Virus record (IMG/VR): IMGVR_UViG_3300031857_000318
Span: 1-48,509 of that record
Direction: 5' to 3' (one strand)
Origin: a virus
Length of the DNA: 48,509 nt
Shown here: piece after piece, positions 1-7,261 of the stretch
Layout of the letters: every line of letters starts with the position of its first letter
Position numbering within the stretch: the stretch's first letter is position 1
Made by a program: the position numbers and the translations under genes
The notes under the pieces: model-generated
Database searches by the model: none
Told to the model about the DNA's origin: nothing
What the model saw: the letters and a program-made list of their open reading frames with translations, nothing else

Positions 1-27
1 TAAATATAACTAAAAGAATTCTATATT

Positions 28-567
28 ATGAAGTACATTAAACTGTTTGAGACCTGGCAGGGTTTTAGTAAGAGTGAGGATGAAGAGGAGAAAGACTATC
101 GTGTTTCTCTAGATAAGTTGCTTACTTGGGCAGTTGACCAGGATTGGAGCAGTGATTGGAGCTGGATGCCTAATATCTTAATGGTAAATGACGAGTTTCC
201 TGATGAAGGGGAGTGTATAGGATACTTGGAACTTCTTAAGAAGAATCGTGAGGTAGAGATAGAGGTCTATTCTCAAATGATAGATGGACAGGTTGATAGT
301 AGTTGGGTAATTGACGATACTGTATTTGATCTTATTACTTGGGAATGGCCGTTTGAGGATGCTGATTCTTTAGATGATTTGGAAAATGCGACTGTGCGGA
401 AATTAGTTGATGAAATAGGCGAAGGTGGTCTTATAGAGATCGGCGCGAATATCGTAGATCTTATCGACTTTGTAGACTGGTCAGGTGACCGTGGAGAAGA
501 CTTGACTACCCTGACGCCTATTGGTTTTAGGAACTGGTTTAGATTACAGCGAGGCGGAGCCAATTAG
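28..567 (+). CDS. Leader-bearing late protein, unknown function
   Basis: A 179-residue acidic, tryptophan-rich protein of unknown function. Its N-terminus MKYIKLFETWQ is a clear copy of the capsid-targeting-like leader, almost identical to the proteins at 31015 and 17599. After the leader comes a strongly acidic stretch (SEDEEEKD) and then a globular-looking region with several W/D-rich segments. A partial AT-rich box (TAAATATAAC) at the window edge could be its late promoter. I expect a head-packaged protein by analogy with the leader family; no enzymatic motif is visible. Confidence 0.8.
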   Translation: MKYIKLFETWQGFSKSEDEEEKDYRVSLDKLLTWAVDQDWSSDWSWMPNILMVNDEFPDEGECIGYLELLKKNREVEIEVYSQMIDGQVDSSWVIDDTVFDLITWEWPFEDADSLDDLENATVRKLVDEIGEGGLIEIGANIVDLIDFVDWSGDRGEDLTTLTPIGFRNWFRLQRGGAN

Positions 568-582
568 TGCTGGACTCCGTAG

Positions 583-592
583 TAAATAAATA
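583..592 (+). promoter_or_regulatory. Late box upstream of 611
   Basis: TAAATAAATA lies 18 nt before the ATG at 611, with a purine-rich stretch (AAAAAAGAGG) between them that could serve as ribosome binding site. It fits the late-box consensus. Confidence 0.6.
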
Positions 593-610
593 ACTAGAAA
601 AAAGAGGCCC

Positions 611-1264
611 ATGTTAAAATCATTTGTTCAGTTCATTGCGGAATCCAGTAAAGAGCCGAACTCGTTTGAAGAAGCGTTAGATCGTGGAATTCCCGATTGG
701 GTGATTGACTGGGTCTGGCAAGACCGTTCGATCGGTAAAGTAGGCAGCCTCGAAGACTATCGGGGTTGGGTAGAACATGCCTATGCAGATTATTTCGTGA
801 CTCATCATTATTCTCGGTCAGACGAGATATTGCGTGCTTCCATATCCACGCCCACTAAGAGAGGCCAGGAAAATTTCAACAGCGCAGACGCTTTCTTTGT
901 TTCTCCGAAACTGGAGATATCCGAGGACAAGCTTAATTTCTTTATCCTGGTCCCAAAGGGTCTCAACTTTCTCCTCACTGATTATAACTTTAGCAATGCT
1001 CCAGAGATCAAGGAGGGTTTTAAGTTCGATCCCACATTGGAGACGGACTTTCGGTTACAGTGGTTCTCCTGGATTGGGGACAGGTCTAGGGAGCTTGGTT
1101 ACGATGCGATCGTGCCGGACGACGGTCGTTATGAGATCATAATAGTCAATCCAGAATCCCTAATACCTATGGGTTCGCTAAGGGACCTTGATGGTTTTTT
1201 AGGATACTTGGAACGGGATGAGACTGGACTCCGTAGTGACAACAGCGTTAGTAAACTGGTCTAG
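611..1264 (+). CDS. Leader-bearing late protein, unknown function
   Basis: A 217-residue protein whose N-terminus MLKSFVQFIAES is the closest match in the window to the T4 internal-protein capsid-targeting sequence, with I-A-E as a likely prohead-protease site. The rest contains no motif I recognise. A segment around residues 115-160 (hydrophobic strand, then FDPTLETDFRLQW, later RELGYDAIVPDDG) looks like a folded alpha/beta domain. It has a late box and a good purine-rich ribosome binding site. The sequence CTGGACTCCGTAGT near its 3' end (1224-1237) also occurs just upstream of this gene (570-583). Confidence 0.8.
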   Translation: MLKSFVQFIAESSKEPNSFEEALDRGIPDWVIDWVWQDRSIGKVGSLEDYRGWVEHAYADYFVTHHYSRSDEILRASISTPTKRGQENFNSADAFFVSPKLEISEDKLNFFILVPKGLNFLLTDYNFSNAPEIKEGFKFDPTLETDFRLQWFSWIGDRSRELGYDAIVPDDGRYEIIIVNPESLIPMGSLRDLDGFLGYLERDETGLRSDNSVSKLV

Positions 1265-1292
1265 TTGAGGAGTACCTGTTCTGTGTAGTTAG

Positions 1293-1523
1293 TTATATGG
1301 GTTCCGTGTTTTGGAGAAAGTTGCCTAGTTCAGTAAAGTATTCTCGAGTGCCGCCTTCTACTCTAAACTTGACCTGTTTCTTGGAGTCGACATAGTATTT
1401 GGGTTCTCCGATAAGTATGAGTCGGATGTCGTGTTCAAACTCAAACTCGTGGTCGTCGACTCCAATGTAGGGCCAAGGCGAGCGCTTTGCGCAGAGTTTA
1501 AGGATTACGGTGTAGCGTTTCAT
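1293..1523 (-). CDS. Small hypothetical protein
   Basis: A 76-residue basic protein with alternating hydrophobic residues suggesting a small beta-rich fold. I do not recognise it. A TATAAT-type box (1531-1541) sits so close to its ATG that the transcript would have almost no 5' leader. It lies alone between two late units of the leader family and is convergent with the gene at 611. Confidence 0.65.
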   Translation of the reverse strand: MKRYTVILKLCAKRSPWPYIGVDDHEFEFEHDIRLILIGEPKYYVDSKKQVKFRVEGGTREYFTELGNFLQNTEPI

Positions 1524-1530
1524 ATAGTGC

Positions 1531-1541
1531 TATTATACTAA
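1531..1541 (-). promoter_or_regulatory. TATAAT-type promoter box
   Basis: On the - strand this reads TTAGTATAATA, ending about 7 nt before the ATG at 1523. The same core occurs at 2248, 11421, 17568 and 22908, in each case oriented toward - strand genes. Confidence 0.55.
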
Positions 1542-1614
1542 ATGGGTGTTCTACTTTAAAAAGATAAAAGCATATTGGATCTTACAGGAGTCGGGAGACT
1601 AGCCCAGTGTTGGA

Positions 1615-2181
1615 CTAGTCGTGACTCCAGTTTGGAGAGTCTTCAATAGTGTATGAGTCTACCTCATCGTTAAACTCGCTAATGATAGTAAGGATATCGT
1701 CTACTGTGTGTATTACTGTTTGGCCGTAATATGTCCAAGTTGCATCGTACTGGTCCTCTTCATTACCATACTCTTCTTCAAAGTCGTCGTTAGCATAGCT
1801 TGCTCTTAGTTCAAGATAGGAGTCTCCGCCTAGGTAGATTACTACTGTGACTGGTTCTGTCCAGAGCAGGAAGTATTGATAATTATTATAGTGTTGTTCT
1901 GGCAGGTTTACCATGTCTGAACTAAGGGTAAACTCAAGTGTATTGTAAGGAGTTGGTCTAAGTACGGGTTTTCCCCAGATATTGGGTTCGGCCAGGTGTC
2001 GATCTTCTAGCTCCTGTAGTAGACGAGCCACCCATCCTGCAGGGTCGACTCTCTTTTTTGACCTTGCAAAATCGGTTCGGTCAATCATTCCCAAGTCAAA
2101 TAGTCTCTGTATGTCGTCAGTGGTTTCCCGACCAGGAGTCTCTTCATTTTCATTTATCCATGCCTGAAATCCTTTAATCAT
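1615..2181 (-). CDS. Leader-bearing late protein, unknown function
   Basis: The start at 2181 gives MIKGFQAWINENEE, a textbook leader with I-N-E; an in-frame ATG three codons earlier (2190) adds MLT and cannot be excluded. The 188-residue product is acidic, has a predicted helical region (residues 20-60) and ends in a D/E/Y-rich strand-forming part. A late box on the - strand (2200-2213) precedes it, so this is one of the few - strand members of the packaged set. No catalytic motif is recognised. Confidence 0.75.
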   Translation of the reverse strand: MIKGFQAWINENEETPGRETTDDIQRLFDLGMIDRTDFARSKKRVDPAGWVARLLQELEDRHLAEPNIWGKPVLRPTPYNTLEFTLSSDMVNLPEQHYNNYQYFLLWTEPVTVVIYLGGDSYLELRASYANDDFEEEYGNEEDQYDATWTYYGQTVIHTVDDILTIISEFNDEVDSYTIEDSPNWSHD

Positions 2182-2199
2182 AGTAAGCATCTATTTTTT

Positions 2200-2213
2200 T
2201 TATTTATTTATTT
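2200..2213 (-). promoter_or_regulatory. Late box, - strand
   Basis: On the - strand this is AAATAAATAAATAA, about 19 nt before the start at 2181. A TATAAT-type box (2248-2256, - strand) lies further upstream, so the gene may be read at two stages. Confidence 0.55.
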
Positions 2214-2273
2214 GCCGAACCGACCTCCGTAGTAGATGGTTAGTTATATTATACTAATTAGATGGGATCCTTT

Positions 2274-2285
2274 AAAATAAATAAC
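2274..2285 (+). promoter_or_regulatory. Late box upstream of 2301
   Basis: AAAATAAATAAC followed by the purine-rich AAAGAGAAGAG directly before the ATG at 2301. The ribosome binding site and the paralogous N-terminus fix this start rather than the upstream in-frame ATG at 2262. Confidence 0.6.
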
Positions 2286-2300
2286 TTAAAAAGAGAAGAG

Positions 2301-2909
2301 ATGTCATTTATTAATTGGGGCGGAGAGAGCCCAGAACAGCTTAGGCTACGTAAGAGATTTGAGGAGGAACAGGCTTTATTTGAACAGGCAGTCCGTGCTT
2401 CTAGTGCGATGGCCAGTATCGGTGGTGTAGGCGGATCGAGGTTACAGGTTCCTTATTGGAAGACTGCTACCGATACTGCATGGCTCTATCCAAAATCTGA
2501 CCTAGCAGAGGCTCTTGAGCTCACCAATGTTGAGTATACTAAGGTGGGCAATCGTTATGTTTTCGCGAACCTAGTCGACCTTGACCTGTTCTATTATGAC
2601 GTGTGGTACCGGACAAGTATTTCGCAGCCAGTCAACAACACGAGCTATTCGTTGGCCGTTAACACCGAGCTTAAGGGATCCCATGACGAGGTGTATCTTG
2701 ACCTGGCGAACGGTACTCGTATAATTACCTGGCAGCTGATGACACAATTGACTTCCCAGTCTAGCCTACCCAATGGTGGAGATTCCCCTGACGGGACCAT
2801 TGGATACGGTGCAATCTATTCCGATGTAGACGGTGATGGTGTGCCTGGACTGATCACTGATGTGGGGTCGGGTAATATCGATCCTCTTCGATTTGAGCAG
2901 ATCGGTTAA
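2301..2909 (+). CDS. FINWG-family structural protein, short paralog
   Basis: A 202-residue protein starting MSFINWGGESPEQ. Its first ~45 residues match the proteins at 13526 and 19069: the FINWG motif, then a charged helix with E-Q/R-K-R-F/M-E-E repeats, then a small-residue linker rich in A, S and G. The variable part that follows is beta-rich with many N, T and D residues, as in tail fibre, baseplate or spike proteins. I infer that the shared N-terminus is an attachment module for the virion and that the variable part is exposed. An upstream in-frame ATG at 2262 would add 13 residues but lacks a ribosome binding site. Confidence 0.75.
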   Translation: MSFINWGGESPEQLRLRKRFEEEQALFEQAVRASSAMASIGGVGGSRLQVPYWKTATDTAWLYPKSDLAEALELTNVEYTKVGNRYVFANLVDLDLFYYDVWYRTSISQPVNNTSYSLAVNTELKGSHDEVYLDLANGTRIITWQLMTQLTSQSSLPNGGDSPDGTIGYGAIYSDVDGDGVPGLITDVGSGNIDPLRFEQIG

Positions 2910-2975
2910 ATGGGCCGTACTGGTCTATATCCAGTCTACTCCGGGTCGGGTTTAAATAGGTCTTCTAGGTCCATT

Positions 2976-3812
2976 CTAATTGTGGTTTGGCATTAACTCA
3001 CGAAGATAACATTTATCTTGCGAAAAGATTGGGGTTTCTTTATCAGCTTCCCATTTGTTTCTTGAGAATGTTTCGTTTAATCTAGGATCTACTTGGGAAG
3101 GATTTACTTGAACTGTTTGTCCAGATTGTAATTTCACATAAGTCTTTTCTACTTTACGGATAAGAGATCCTCGTTTTTCTCTTGGGGTAAAATCATTCCA
3201 ATTGATTCCTTTTTCCAACATCAGCATGTCTTGCATTTCATTGGTTTTCTTTCCATGTAATTCCTTTGAGGAGAAGTAAGCTTGAGCAACAGAAGAAATA
3301 GAATTTCTTGTAGCATCTTGTTGTCTCCAAATAAAGTAATTAATCACTTCCTCTTGGTAAGGAATTTGAAATACTCGAGCATCGAACATTGCAAGTTTAG
3401 TTTCTTCCACTACGCTCATGATTTCGTAATCATGAAGTTCTTCCATTCTTCTTAGTGTTCTTAGTTGGTTAAACTTTGCAGTTGCCAATGAAGCAGCGAT
3501 ACTTGCCATTTTCTGCAAGTTACCATCAAACCAAGCATGTGTAGAAATGTCATCGTAATCAGTGATGAGAATTGAAATCTCATCTGATTGAACGTATCCA
3601 AATTTTGCACCTTGGATATTCTGACATAGGTACTCAGTTGTCTTGTTCATGTCTTCCATTAACCCTTCATCGAATGGACGCTTAAGTCCTCGAGTATAAG
3701 TATGGAAAGCTTTTCCGTCGATGCGGATGATTGTGTTGGTGCGACGTGCCAACTTGTAACGTGTTCGGTCTTCGTAAAAGTCCTTCATTCTGTCGCCTAA
3801 TTGATCGGTCAT
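2976..3812 (-). CDS. thg1: Thg1-like tRNA 3'-5' nucleotidyltransferase
   Basis: A 278-residue member of the tRNA-His guanylyltransferase family. Residues 29-41 contain IRIDGKAFHTYTR (metal-binding D32) and residues 75-80 QSDEIS (D77, E78), matching the two catalytic carboxylate motifs of Thg1. The length is close to cellular Thg1. Family members add nucleotides to the 5' end of tRNA in the reverse direction; bacterial and phage Thg1-like proteins mainly repair 5'-truncated tRNAs. In a phage this would fit tRNA maintenance or repair after host cleavage. It has its own upstream TATAAT-like sequence (near 3865) and stands alone between convergent and unrelated genes. Confidence 0.9.
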   Translation of the reverse strand: MTDQLGDRMKDFYEDRTRYKLARRTNTIIRIDGKAFHTYTRGLKRPFDEGLMEDMNKTTEYLCQNIQGAKFGYVQSDEISILITDYDDISTHAWFDGNLQKMASIAASLATAKFNQLRTLRRMEELHDYEIMSVVEETKLAMFDARVFQIPYQEEVINYFIWRQQDATRNSISSVAQAYFSSKELHGKKTNEMQDMLMLEKGINWNDFTPREKRGSLIRKVEKTYVKLQSGQTVQVNPSQVDPRLNETFSRNKWEADKETPIFSQDKCYLRELMPNHN

Positions 3813-3859
3813 TTTTATTTGTTTTTATTAATGATGATTTTTCATGGGTTTAGGTTTTT

Positions 3860-3876
3860 AATTATAAGTAAATGTA
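3860..3876 (-). promoter_or_regulatory. Possible promoter of the Thg1-like gene
   Basis: The - strand reads TTTACTTATAATTAA here. The same TTTACTTATAA string occurs upstream of the gene at 3909-4154 (about 4172-4183), so the two genes probably share a promoter type. Confidence 0.45.
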
Positions 3877-3908
3877 AAGATCTCTCGTGAAAAACTTAGA
3901 CTGAAGCA

Positions 3909-4154
3909 TTACCACTTAATTATAATTTCATCTCTTCCAAATTCAACACCCAGACATGCATCGTTCGTTATCCTAACTATTTTATCCATAGTGACCTCAA
4001 CATTACAGCCACTAGAGTTAAAATAGTATTCATCGTAGTGTTTACGTCGAGTAAACGATGCTTCTGATTCCGGAAATATTAAGACGATGTCTCGCATTTC
4101 ATCTCCGCCCACTACACCATACCTTGATTCAATTACTAATTTAAAGATTTTCAT
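3909..4154 (-). CDS. Small hypothetical protein
   Basis: An 81-residue protein, unrecognised, with a beta-strand-rich look (alternating V/I with charged residues). A TTTACTTATAA promoter-like string lies about 20 nt upstream. It leads into no obvious operon: the next - strand gene downstream is the Thg1-like gene, which has its own promoter string. Confidence 0.65.
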   Translation of the reverse strand: MKIFKLVIESRYGVVGGDEMRDIVLIFPESEASFTRRKHYDEYYFNSSGCNVEVTMDKIVRITNDACLGVEFGRDEIIIKW

Positions 4155-4208
4155 ATTTCTTTTTTGAGTTATAAGTAAATATTACTAATTTTTCGATTAA
4201 GAAAAAAC

Positions 4209-4628
4209 TTATGCTAATTTATTTTCTTCGACAATCTCAACGAGTTTTTGGAGACAAGCAAGTTCTGCTTCTTCATGCTTATAATACAAATACTCAGACA
4301 AGACGTCTTCTCCAAATCCCTCAAGGAACTGATCTGACTCATACTCTTTTATGGTAAAAGCAAACTTAGGTTCCATTGTCTTATCTACGTTTATTTCGCA
4401 GAATAAGTTGTAGTTATCTCTAAACCATCTAAATGCTTGTGAGAAGGTTGGACGGGAAACACATAAGTCAGACTTACCATTCCAATCCTTTGAATCACTA
4501 GGTTTTACTTCCAAGTAATGATCATAATTATTACCAGTATCTCCTGTATAGATGTACATGTAACATGGCAAATTGAATCCTAATGTTTTAAGCTTGACTG
4601 CTAATTCATATGATACAAAATCTTTCAT
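4209..4628 (-). CDS. Small accessory protein, QAFRWFR family, copy 1
   Basis: A 139-residue protein with the layout of a small protein family I associate with Bacteroidota phages: N-terminal 'YELAVKLKTLGF' helix, a central variable part, then 'PTFSQAFRWFRDNY' (about residues 78-91) and a C-terminal helix rich in E, A and K. It is a tandem paralog of the protein at 4633-5061, with 4 nt between the genes. Function is unknown; such genes usually sit in early or middle accessory regions. Confidence 0.75.
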   Translation of the reverse strand: MKDFVSYELAVKLKTLGFNLPCYMYIYTGDTGNNYDHYLEVKPSDSKDWNGKSDLCVSRPTFSQAFRWFRDNYNLFCEINVDKTMEPKFAFTIKEYESDQFLEGFGEDVLSEYLYYKHEEAELACLQKLVEIVEENKLA

Positions 4629-4632
4629 TGTT

Positions 4633-5061
4633 CTATTTCTTTCGTTCTAAAAGTTCAATAATAATTTCAATTGCTCTTTTTTGTGCCTCTTCATAGGTTT
4701 CAAAATCCTCATCATCTCTGTAATCAACATAATCCAATTTTCCAGATTCGTGTAAATAATCAATCGATAATCCAAAAGGCTTATTCTTACTTAAGCTGTG
4801 ATATGAATCTATATTAACGTGAAAATTCTTCTCTCTAAACCACCTAAACGCTTGTTGCCAAACAGGGATAGGTAACGACTCAACGCTGCGATCAATAGTA
4901 CAACCAGGATATGCGCAATGTACATTAGGTAATTGACATCCTCCAGGCTGTGCCTGATTTTCACAAATCTTTTTAACTGCCTCATACCTAAAGCATCTTT
5001 CATCAAACACAAGTCCTTTCATTCTTAAAGCCAGCTCATAAGGTATAAATTCTTTTTCCAT
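4633..5061 (-). CDS. Small accessory protein, QAFRWFR family, copy 2
   Basis: A 142-residue tandem paralog of the protein at 4209-4628, sharing 'YELALRMKGLVF' near the N-terminus, 'WQQAFRWFREKN' in the middle and an alanine/glutamate-rich C-terminal helix ('YEEAQKRAIEIIIELL'). Four cysteines in residues ~30-60 are not shared with copy 1, so it may bind metal. It is the middle gene of a run at 5420-4209. Confidence 0.75.
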   Translation of the reverse strand: MEKEFIPYELALRMKGLVFDERCFRYEAVKKICENQAQPGGCQLPNVHCAYPGCTIDRSVESLPIPVWQQAFRWFREKNFHVNIDSYHSLSKNKPFGLSIDYLHESGKLDYVDYRDDEDFETYEEAQKRAIEIIIELLERKK

Positions 5062-5072
5062 TCTATTCTGAT

Positions 5073-5420
5073 TTAATTATTTAAGACTTCATCCACTGAA
5101 AGTAGATCGCATACATCTTCAAGATAATTTTCCAAGTCCATGCCTACTTGTTCGTAATCACAAAATCTGTGAAAACAGTCTCCTTGTTCTCTATCTTGAA
5201 CACAATCTCTTTCTTCTCCGTTTTCCAAGAAAATACCACAGCCTGTACATTTATCACATACGTTTTCTTCTGGGTATTCATCATCTGTTAAAACTCTACT
5301 TTGCCATCCTTGTGAATACGCATTGTATATTTTTTCCAAAACAGATTTTGTTTTCTCTACAAACTCTTTTTGGCTCATCCTATATGGCTCTTGTGGTTCG
5401 ATTTTAAATAGGTCTTCCAT
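5073..5420 (-). CDS. Cysteine-rich small hypothetical protein
   Basis: A 115-residue acidic protein. The middle third contains C-x-x-C-x-x-C (CDKCTGC), then further C and H residues (DCVQD, GDCFHRFC), suggesting a small zinc-binding site. First gene of the run leading into the two QAFRWFR paralogs, 11 nt upstream of the first. Family not recognised. Confidence 0.7.
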   Translation of the reverse strand: MEDLFKIEPQEPYRMSQKEFVEKTKSVLEKIYNAYSQGWQSRVLTDDEYPEENVCDKCTGCGIFLENGEERDCVQDREQGDCFHRFCDYEQVGMDLENYLEDVCDLLSVDEVLNN

Positions 5421-5503
5421 CCTGTTTTTAAAGGTTAATTTCTTTATAGAGTAAATGATACTATATTTCAGAACTCTTTTAAAACTTGATAGAAAGAAAA
5501 TGC

Positions 5504-6025
5504 CTACGGCAAATTAGGAGAAAGAGTCTTGTTTACCTGGGTCTTAAGAGATTTAAGTTTTTTAAGCGTCTCCTGATAGGACTCGACTGCTTTACGATTG
5601 TCGGGTTCTGCATCCGGTCTGACCGTCATCATCATGACAGGTTCGTTTGGATCCTGTTTTTCGTTAGTATGCTTGTCATTTACCTTTGTGGGACGAGCGA
5701 CCGACTTTGCTCCGGTCTGGGTCTCTTGGATCATGCCATCGATTAGACCCATGATCTGCTGTTGTTTTTGAATCAGGTTATTTGTGCACAACTGTTGACC
5801 TGCAATAAGTTCACCATTTAGCGTCTCAATCCTAGAAGTAAGCTCCTTGATCTGACGAGACTGGCTAGCCAGTCTAAGTTCAAGCTCAGCACAGTCCTTG
5901 GTGTTCTCCTTAATTAGGGTCGGGCCCAGCGTGATAATGGTGATCGTAGAGACCAGGATGAGGAGTGCAAGGATTCGTTGTGCAGGTGAAAAGCTATTTA
6001 GGATTTCGGCTAGGTACTTGAACAT
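5504..6025 (-). CDS. Membrane-anchored coiled-coil protein, late
   Basis: A 173-residue protein with a single membrane segment (about residues 17-34, ILALLILVSTITIITLG), then a coiled coil (about 45-100, E/L/R/Q-rich) and a low-complexity basic C-terminus. The topology (short inner N-terminus, one helix, long coiled coil outside) resembles an inner-membrane spanin or a membrane-attached structural protein, but this is not certain. A late box (6044-6054) precedes it. The first residues MFKYLAEILNSF weakly resemble the leader. Confidence 0.7.
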   Translation of the reverse strand: MFKYLAEILNSFSPAQRILALLILVSTITIITLGPTLIKENTKDCAELELRLASQSRQIKELTSRIETLNGELIAGQQLCTNNLIQKQQQIMGLIDGMIQETQTGAKSVARPTKVNDKHTNEKQDPNEPVMMMTVRPDAEPDNRKAVESYQETLKKLKSLKTQVNKTLSPNLP

Positions 6026-6043
6026 GGAGCAGACGGTTTTTAC

Positions 6044-6054
6044 TTATTTATCGA
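6044..6054 (-). promoter_or_regulatory. Late box, - strand
   Basis: On the - strand TCGATAAATAA, about 18 nt before the ATG at 6025. Confidence 0.55.
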
Positions 6055-6086
6055 GCAAATACCGTACCTGCCTTGAGTGACTCGGG

Positions 6087-6452
6087 TTATCTACTATATG
6101 AGCCAGCCCGTATTCTAGCTTTGATTATTCCAAGGCTCCGTAAGTTAGTACAGTTTAAGATATCCTGTTCTAGATTCAGTTCGCTGAGTGGCTCCTTAAA
6201 TAGGATACGTAAATGATTAATATTGTCAAGATAGATGCGATCGCCTGCCTGTTCAAAGATATCGTGTAGCCGTATGCCGTGGATCACAGTTGAGTGGTTC
6301 TTATTTAAGATATCACCTATTTGAACATAGGTCAGACCGGACTCGCGTAATAAGCTAAATAGATAGTATCTTGCATAAGTTTGAGCTCGAGTCTTACCGG
6401 GTAGAATCTGAGGGTTTTTCTCAATGTACTCAATTATCTTTTCATTATTCAT
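6087..6452 (-). CDS. Stand-alone DnaA domain IV-like DNA-binding protein
   Basis: A 121-residue protein. Residues ~22-62 match the DnaA C-terminal DNA-binding domain: 'RAQTYARYYLFSLLRE' followed by a helix-turn-helix and the signature NHSTVIHGIR (52-61), corresponding to the D/N-H-(T/S)-T-V-x-x-(A/G) motif that contacts the DnaA box. The AAA+ ATPase part of DnaA is absent, and the C-terminal ~55 residues are unrelated. By family it should bind DNA, possibly DnaA-box-like sites; a role in phage origin use, transcription control or blocking host initiation is inference. Confidence 0.75.
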   Translation of the reverse strand: MNNEKIIEYIEKNPQILPGKTRAQTYARYYLFSLLRESGLTYVQIGDILNKNHSTVIHGIRLHDIFEQAGDRIYLDNINHLRILFKEPLSELNLEQDILNCTNLRSLGIIKARIRAGSYSR

Positions 6453-6544
6453 ATTGCTTCTTAATTTTTAGCGATGGTTAATAATGCGGTCAACCGTAGA
6501 GTCAATGCAAAGTACCAATAAATCCCATCCTTGTTCGCCACTTT

Positions 6545-6736
6545 CTATTCTATTATGCCAGTATGTTTCCATTCTTTCCAAGTATCAAAGTCTTTTAACT
6601 TTTGAAGGTCTTCTTCGCTGTATATCTTATCCGTGTTCTCAGCATACCACTTGGCTCCAGCCAGCCAATTGTCCGTTTTGCATAGGTTAGGATCTGCTAG
6701 ATTTGCCGCAGCCTCTTCAAGTTCTTCTTTTTTCAT
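6545..6736 (-). CDS. Small accessory protein
   Basis: A 63-residue protein with an acidic N-terminal helix, GAKWYAEN in the middle, 'IYSEEDLQKLKDFDTWKEW' and a short tail. The 'YSEEDL...WKEW' style is common in small proteins of Bacteroidota phages. Function unknown. It lies 16 nt downstream of the leader-type gene at 6753-7247 and may be cotranscribed with it. Confidence 0.65.
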   Translation of the reverse strand: MKKEELEEAAANLADPNLCKTDNWLAGAKWYAENTDKIYSEEDLQKLKDFDTWKEWKHTGIIE

Positions 6737-6752
6737 ATTTCTGATTTAAAAG

Positions 6753-7247
6753 TTAGTTTGAGTTATCCATTAACTTATTTCTTAGACGAGCAACCGCCAT
6801 CTCACGATCGGCTTCCCATACCATGAGCTTGAATTCTGCCGCCGAAAACGTCTCCGTTATCTGCTGTTCGAGCATGTCCTCCTCCCAATATTCTCCTCGA
6901 TCCTCGTACCAGTGTTCAAGCAGTCCGCCTCCAATGTAGTAGATGACGACTTCTCGTAAGTCATCCCACTTAGTAAGAATAGCACGTTCCTCGTCCAAGA
7001 GCTTGCCTGGATTATTTGGTATTACTACTGCATGGCAGGTTTTGCGACCGACTGTGTCTCCCCACCATATCCTGACCCGTTCACCAATCGGGTGTGGCTC
7101 GCGTTCAACCTTTACCCAGTCTCCTTCATCGACTAGGTAATCACGGATAAATCCCTCGATCTGTCGAGGATCATTCGATCGGATAAAGTCCTCGCCCGGC
7201 ATCCAGTTCCAATACTCCTGAGATATAAGCTCCTTAAACGTTTTCAT
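6753..7247 (-). CDS. Leader-like protein, unknown function
   Basis: A 164-residue acidic protein whose N-terminus MKTFKELISQE resembles the leader and T4's capsid-targeting sequence (L-I-S-Q-E). The body has W/R-rich strands and a C-terminal helix ending 'ADREMAVARLRNKLMDN'. The upstream - strand sequence AATATAAATTATAATTAAC could hold either promoter type. I place it in the leader family with less certainty than the others. Confidence 0.7.
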   Translation of the reverse strand: MKTFKELISQEYWNWMPGEDFIRSNDPRQIEGFIRDYLVDEGDWVKVEREPHPIGERVRIWWGDTVGRKTCHAVVIPNNPGKLLDEERAILTKWDDLREVVIYYIGGGLLEHWYEDRGEYWEEDMLEQQITETFSAAEFKLMVWEADREMAVARLRNKLMDNSN

Positions 7248-7261
7248 ATGTTAATTATAAT

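Noticed and set aside
273-563. A 96-codon - strand frame opposite the leader gene at 28
   Set aside because: It is serine/proline-rich without motifs, and the + strand frame has the leader.
1598-1621. Hairpin GACTAG...CTAGTC at the end of the - strand gene at 1615
   Set aside because: Only six perfect base pairs, a mismatch and no T-run; not strong enough to call a terminator.
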